27,230 nt of DNA from Methanobacteriota archaeon. GTDB lineage: Archaea > Halobacteriota > Methanosarcinia > Methanosarcinales > Methanosarcinaceae. Positions 23,607-27,230 of this stretch are shown piece after piece. A program made the position numbers and the translations under genes. The stretch spans positions 1 to 27,230 of the forward strand of contig JAUPKV010000057.1 of assembly GCA_030837265.1 (NCBI GenBank). The letters are read 5' to 3'. The notes beneath the pieces are model-generated. The model searched no databases and was not told the origin of the DNA. It worked only from the letters and a program-made list of their open reading frames with translations. The number at the start of each line of letters is the position of its first letter. Within the stretch, counting starts at the first letter, position 1.

Positions 23607-24407
23607 TTAATAAAGCTCAGGTCTACGATCCTCAAATATGGAAGTCGTTCTTCTCATCTCCTTTGCCTCTTCCAGGTCAATTTCTCCTATGAGTACACAT
23701 TCTTTATCTCCGGCTTCTGCGAGTATCCTGCCCCATGCATCTGTAATGAAAGAACAACCGAAATATGTCGAATACTTATCTTTCCCTGCTCGTGTACAGG
23801 CAATGTGAGGCAGCTCATTTTCAAGAGCTCGAGCAAGGGAGATAGTCCTCCAGGAGTTTCCAAAGAAGTCCGGAATCTCAGACGATGAGACTAAAATATC
23901 TGCTCCTTGAATTGCCAATTTTCGGGATACTTCAGGATAGCGAAGTTCATTGCAGATTATCAGCCCCACGGTGAAATCATGCTTTTCCAGTCTTATCGGA
24001 GTTATGCTGTTCCCATGTGCAAAATGTTCTTTTTCCGGGCCGTAAAGGTGAGTTTTTCTTTGTGTACCAACTAGCTTTCCGGATTCGAGGCAGAAACCAA
24101 GGTTAAACTGAGGTGGTAACTCTTTCTCTTCAGTATTTTGATCACTTTCTCTTTTTTCTATCATTGAGCCTGCAAGGATGCAGTTATATTCCTTTGAGAA
24201 GGCCCGTAAAGCTTCGAGAGTAGCTCCGGAAACGGGTTCAGCTACCTCTCCTATACGGTCATAACAAAAGCCAGTAGAGAATACTTCCGGAAAGACAAGT
24301 AATTCAGCATCTTTCGAAACCGCTTCTTCCGCCATGGAAAGGGCACGCTTGAGATTTTCATGTTTTGAGCACAAGGAGATGTTCATCTGGATGCAGGCAG
24401 CCTTCAT
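23607..24407 (-). CDS. Carbon-nitrogen hydrolase (nitrilase superfamily)
   Basis: A 266-residue enzyme with the nitrilase-superfamily catalytic triad: E41 (VFPEVF), K118 (RKTHLYG) and C152 (IICNELRYPE). Members hydrolyse amides, nitriles or carbamoyl groups; the motif context resembles omega-amidase or N-carbamoyl/aliphatic amidase branches rather than true nitrilases, but the substrate cannot be fixed from this sequence. The preferred start is the ATG at 24407, giving MKAACIQMNIS, the usual family N-terminus. A GTG three codons upstream is the alternative. A TATA-like TTTATTATATTC at about 24432-24443 is very close, so the mRNA may be nearly leaderless. It stands alone, convergent with the heat-shock operon. 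Confidence 0.9.
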   Translation of the reverse strand: MKAACIQMNISLCSKHENLKRALSMAEEAVSKDAELLVFPEVFSTGFCYDRIGEVAEPVSGATLEALRAFSKEYNCILAGSMIEKRESDQNTEEKELPPQFNLGFCLESGKLVGTQRKTHLYGPEKEHFAHGNSITPIRLEKHDFTVGLIICNELRYPEVSRKLAIQGADILVSSSEIPDFFGNSWRTISLARALENELPHIACTRAGKDKYSTYFGCSFITDAWGRILAEAGDKECVLIGEIDLEEAKEMRRTTSIFEDRRPELY

Positions 24408-24416
24408 AGTTGTCAC

Positions 24417-25064
24417 TTTTCCAAAAGAGAATATAATAAAGATTGCTTCATAAAGTTATTGCATGTTTTACATTGAGATTCATGCTGCTATGCTCCTTTG
24501 AATGTTTGGACCTGTATGAATAAATCTCAAAAGTACTGCAAATTAGCCAAATGATTTTTTGGCTGTCCACTAATCGTCCGTAATAGACTGACATTTCATG
24601 ATCTAATCTTAATAGCTTTCATTTGCCTGACTTGCCCATACCTACGTTGTATCCAGTACTGATGAAATAACGTGAAAAGAAAACTTGAAACTATATTTAG
24701 ATTATTTTGGAAGACGTTAATCTACAAATGATGAACATAAAGGTTTGTAAATTATAAATAAGGGTTTACAAAGCACAATCTCACTCTCTAATGTCCTGAT
24801 TTCCCTTTTTTGTGCCAAAACTGACCTACATTGTGTACATTTTTGCTTCTATCCAATCCAGTCTGTGAGAAATCAGCTTGTATTAGAGCTCAAGAAGAAA
24901 AAAACACAGGGAAATGTTTAAAAATTTCTAAATTGTTTAATATATTAATATTTTTTATACAAATGTGTTACAAATAATTTTGAAAAGATAATTTGTGTTC
25001 AGTTGCCTTAGCTTCAATAGAGTGAACTTGAAATTAACCGATGAATCAAAATGGGGATTTTTTT
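24417..25064. other. Long regulatory spacer between hydrolase and surface protein
   Basis: About 650 bases without a supported gene. It contains the inverted repeat at 24744-24772 and a second AT-rich TATA candidate (TTTAATATATT, about 24936-24946). The length suggests a long 5' untranslated region for the surface protein, a common feature in Methanosarcina. No tRNA or recognisable riboswitch was seen. Confidence 0.55.
24744..24772. promoter_or_regulatory. Inverted repeat flanking a TATA-like box
   Basis: TTTGTAAA (24744-24751) and TTTACAAA (24765-24772) are perfect eight-base arms. Between them is TTATAAATAAGGG, which includes a TATA-like TATAAATA. A factor binding the arms would control access of TBP to the box. 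If used, transcription would begin near 24782 with a leader of about 280 bases to the surface-protein start. Confidence 0.4.
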
Positions 25065-27083
25065 ATGAGAAAAACGATAATTGGCAAAGTACATAAGGGG
25101 TATGCCTCCGTAATAGCTTTAGGAATAATAATTGTAGCACTTCTAATGCTTGTTATTACCGCGGTTGCAGCTGCTGCCACGGGTGTGAGTCCATTTGCTT
25201 ATATCACAAACTCTGCAAGCAACAATGTTTCTGTAATTGACACAGCAAGCAACAACGTTACAGCTACTGTAAATGTCGGAAGCCTTCCGTTTGGAGTTGC
25301 AGCAAACACGAACGGAAAAAAGGTATATGTGGCGAACTATCTTAGCAACAATGTTTCTGTGATTGATACAGCTACAAATACGGTTACAGCTACGATAGAT
25401 GTAGGGAACCTTCCTTTTGGAATTGCAGTCAACCCGCAGGGAACAAGGGTATATGTAGCGAACTATCTAAACAATACTGTCTCAATAATTTGCACATCCG
25501 CTGAATCTGTTCTTGCATCTGTAGATGTTCAGAGGGGTCCATGTGAAGTAGCAGTCAGTCCCGATGGGAAAAAAGTGTATGTGACGAGCTTGAACAGTAA
25601 CAATATATCTATAATTAATACAGCTACAAACACTGTTACAGCTGCTGTAAATGTCGGAAGCCCGACTTTTGGAGTTGCAGTCACTCCTGATGGAAAAAAG
25701 GTTTACGTGACAAATGCGAACAGCACTAATGTTTCTGTAATTGATGCTGCCTCAAACACTGTTACTGCCACTGTACCTGTAGGAACCATGCCTTGGGGAG
25801 TTGCAGTCAACCCGCAGGGAACAAAAGTTTATGTGGCAAATTCAGACAGTAACACCGTTTCGGTGATTAACACCACAACAAACATCGTTGTAGCTACAGT
25901 GAGTGTAGGAAGTCTCCCTTGCGGCATCTCAGTTAATCCACAGGGAACAAAGGTTTATGTTGCTAATTCCGACAGCAATAATGTTTCTGTAATTGATGCT
26001 GCCACAAACACTGTTACTGCCACTGTAAATGTCGGAAGCTTGCCTGTTGCCTTCGGACAATTTATAGTACCTCTGTCACCAGTACTTCCTGTAGCAAACT
26101 TTAGCAGCAACGTTACTCATGGCTATGCTCCTCTAGCTGTAAAGTTTACAGACCTCTCGAAAAATGCAACTGGATGGAACTGGAACTTTGGTGACGGAGC
26201 TAATTCAACAGTGCAGAATACGACACATAAGTATTCAACTGCAGGTAACTATACAGTAACTCTTACAGTAAGCAATGCAAATGGAACAGATGCAAAGTCC
26301 AGCTATATTGTTGTTTCAAACGGCGTAACTAATCCTGTTGCTGCTTTTTCTGCATCCCCAAGCTCAGGAAGTGCGCCGCTTAATGTAAGTTTTACTGATG
26401 AGAGCGCCGGCTTGCCAACTGCACGGAGATGGTATTTCTCCGATGGAACAAATTCAACCGATAAGAATCCTGTGCATACGTTCAGTAAACCGGGAATATA
26501 TTACGTTACTTTGACGGTAAGTAATGCAGTGGGCAGCAGCTGGGTGGCGAAATACAACTATATTACCGTTTCAAATAGTGTAGATCTTCTTGCTGCTTTT
26601 TCTGCATCCCCAACCTCTGGAAGTGCGCCGTTAAACGTTAGTTTTACTGATAAGAGTACCGGCTCACCAACTGCATGGAGATGGTCCTTCTCCGATGGAA
26701 CAAATTCAACCGATCAGAATCCTGTGCATACGTTCAGTAAACCGGGGATATATTTCGTTACTTTGACGGTAAGTAATGCAGGGGGCAATAGTTGGGTGAC
26801 GAAATACAACTATATTATTGTTCCAAACGATGTAGCTGTTCCTGTTGCTGCCTTCTCTGCATCCCCAACCTCTGGAAGCGCACCTCTAAACGTAATTTTT
26901 ACTGATGAGAGTACCGGCTCGCCAACTTCATGGAAATGGTACTTTGGAGACGGTACAGGTTCAACCGATAAGAATCCTGTGCATACATTCAGCAAATCAG
27001 GAGCATATAATGTAGGTTTAACAGTAACTAATTCGGGAGGTAGTGGTAATATTACTATATCCAGATATATCACTGTGGCGTAA
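25065..27083 (+). CDS. Exported YVTN beta-propeller and PKD-repeat surface protein
   Basis: A 672-residue cell-surface protein. A long N-terminal hydrophobic signal (YASVIALGIIIVALLMLVIT) precedes the mature part. Seven YVTN repeats of about 42 residues follow (VYVAN...NNVSVIDTATNTVTATV...GVAVNPQGTK), enough to close one seven-bladed propeller; blade 3 is degenerate. Four PKD domains of about 80-85 residues then run to the end; numbers 2 to 4 are very similar, also in DNA. This combination is known from Methanosarcina surface-layer-type proteins and suggests adhesion or envelope structure. No C-terminal membrane anchor is visible, so attachment may use the uncleaved signal. The ATG at 25065 has GGGGAT upstream; an in-frame ATG at 25041 would add eight residues. 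Confidence 0.93.
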   Translation: MRKTIIGKVHKGYASVIALGIIIVALLMLVITAVAAAATGVSPFAYITNSASNNVSVIDTASNNVTATVNVGSLPFGVAANTNGKKVYVANYLSNNVSVIDTATNTVTATIDVGNLPFGIAVNPQGTRVYVANYLNNTVSIICTSAESVLASVDVQRGPCEVAVSPDGKKVYVTSLNSNNISIINTATNTVTAAVNVGSPTFGVAVTPDGKKVYVTNANSTNVSVIDAASNTVTATVPVGTMPWGVAVNPQGTKVYVANSDSNTVSVINTTTNIVVATVSVGSLPCGISVNPQGTKVYVANSDSNNVSVIDAATNTVTATVNVGSLPVAFGQFIVPLSPVLPVANFSSNVTHGYAPLAVKFTDLSKNATGWNWNFGDGANSTVQNTTHKYSTAGNYTVTLTVSNANGTDAKSSYIVVSNGVTNPVAAFSASPSSGSAPLNVSFTDESAGLPTARRWYFSDGTNSTDKNPVHTFSKPGIYYVTLTVSNAVGSSWVAKYNYITVSNSVDLLAAFSASPTSGSAPLNVSFTDKSTGSPTAWRWSFSDGTNSTDQNPVHTFSKPGIYFVTLTVSNAGGNSWVTKYNYIIVPNDVAVPVAAFSASPTSGSAPLNVIFTDESTGSPTSWKWYFGDGTGSTDKNPVHTFSKSGAYNVGLTVTNSGGSGNITISRYITVA

Positions 27084-27111
27084 ACTGATATTTGAATGAA
27101 AAAAGAAAAAA

Positions 27112-27230
27112 GGTCGTGTCCCTGATTTATAGATCAATTCCGAAAAAACGAGCACATCCCATGCATTCTTTGAATATATTGAGAGATCCTTAAGCTTTCG
27201 GTTTTCAATGATTCAAACCCACTACCGATG
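27112..27230 (-). mobile_element. Possible end of an insertion sequence, incomplete
   Basis: Beginning at 27112 the sequence GGTCGTGTCCCTGATTTATA looks like the outer end of an insertion sequence, following an A-rich segment after the surface-protein stop. On the minus strand, an open frame enters from the right edge and ends at a TGA (27134-27136), only 22 bases from this end, as is usual for transposase genes. Only 31 residues are visible (ending MHGMCSFFRN), too few to name a family. The element could equally be ordinary intergenic DNA. Confidence 0.3.

Overview
The window looks like chromosomal DNA from a methanogenic archaeon of the Methanosarcina group. The evidence is a fused Fae-Hps enzyme, an archaeal shikimate operon that starts with the non-classical ADH synthase and 3-dehydroquinate synthase II, a split GMP synthetase glutaminase subunit, archaeal SRP54, an A1-U72 initiator tRNA, a FilR1-type regulator, and a YVTN/PKD surface protein of the kind known from Methanosarcina. 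Intergenic DNA is long and AT-rich with TATA-type promoters. None of the 25 main genes ends in TAG, which fits a lineage that decodes UAG as pyrrolysine.

Layout. Positions 1-70 are the 3' part of a 5S rRNA, so a ribosomal RNA operon probably lies just outside. Next come a bacterioferritin (minus), three small poorly known genes (1253-2325), tRNA-Cys, endonuclease III, Fae-Hps and a triosephosphate isomerase. Fae-Hps supplies pentose phosphates and TPI works in gluconeogenesis/glycolysis. Converging on TPI is a minus-strand aromatic amino acid operon, transcribed from about 12542 down to 5747: ADH synthase, DHQ synthase II, AroD, AroE (ATGA overlap with AroD), TyrA with an unusual C-terminal domain, and an exported HEAT-repeat protein. 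A 434-base spacer separates it from guaAA. After that come SRP54 and the initiator tRNA, a chagasin-type protease-inhibitor lipoprotein behind a FilR1-family regulator, a purine-type phosphoribosyltransferase and an OapC/ArvC-type zinc-ribbon protein.

The most coherent functional unit is at 19140-23494: an ArsR-type regulator overlapping a Cdc48/VAT AAA ATPase, followed by two tandem Hsp20 chaperones. This matches the HSR1-cdc48-hsp20 heat-shock operon described in Archaeoglobus fulgidus. An inverted repeat TAAC-N5-GTTA lies at the predicted transcription start and closely resembles the HSR1 operator. A 41-codon open frame lies between that operator and the regulator. A carbon-nitrogen hydrolase, a 650-base regulatory spacer and a large exported seven-bladed YVTN propeller plus four-PKD surface protein follow. 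The right edge may carry the end of an insertion sequence.

The best leads are the heat-shock operator and leader ORF, the paired 30-base-spaced operator-like sites before the zinc-ribbon gene, the FDX-ACB-like tail on TyrA, the Shine-Dalgarno that points to an ATA codon in the phosphoribosyltransferase gene, and the tandem repeats between the shikimate genes.
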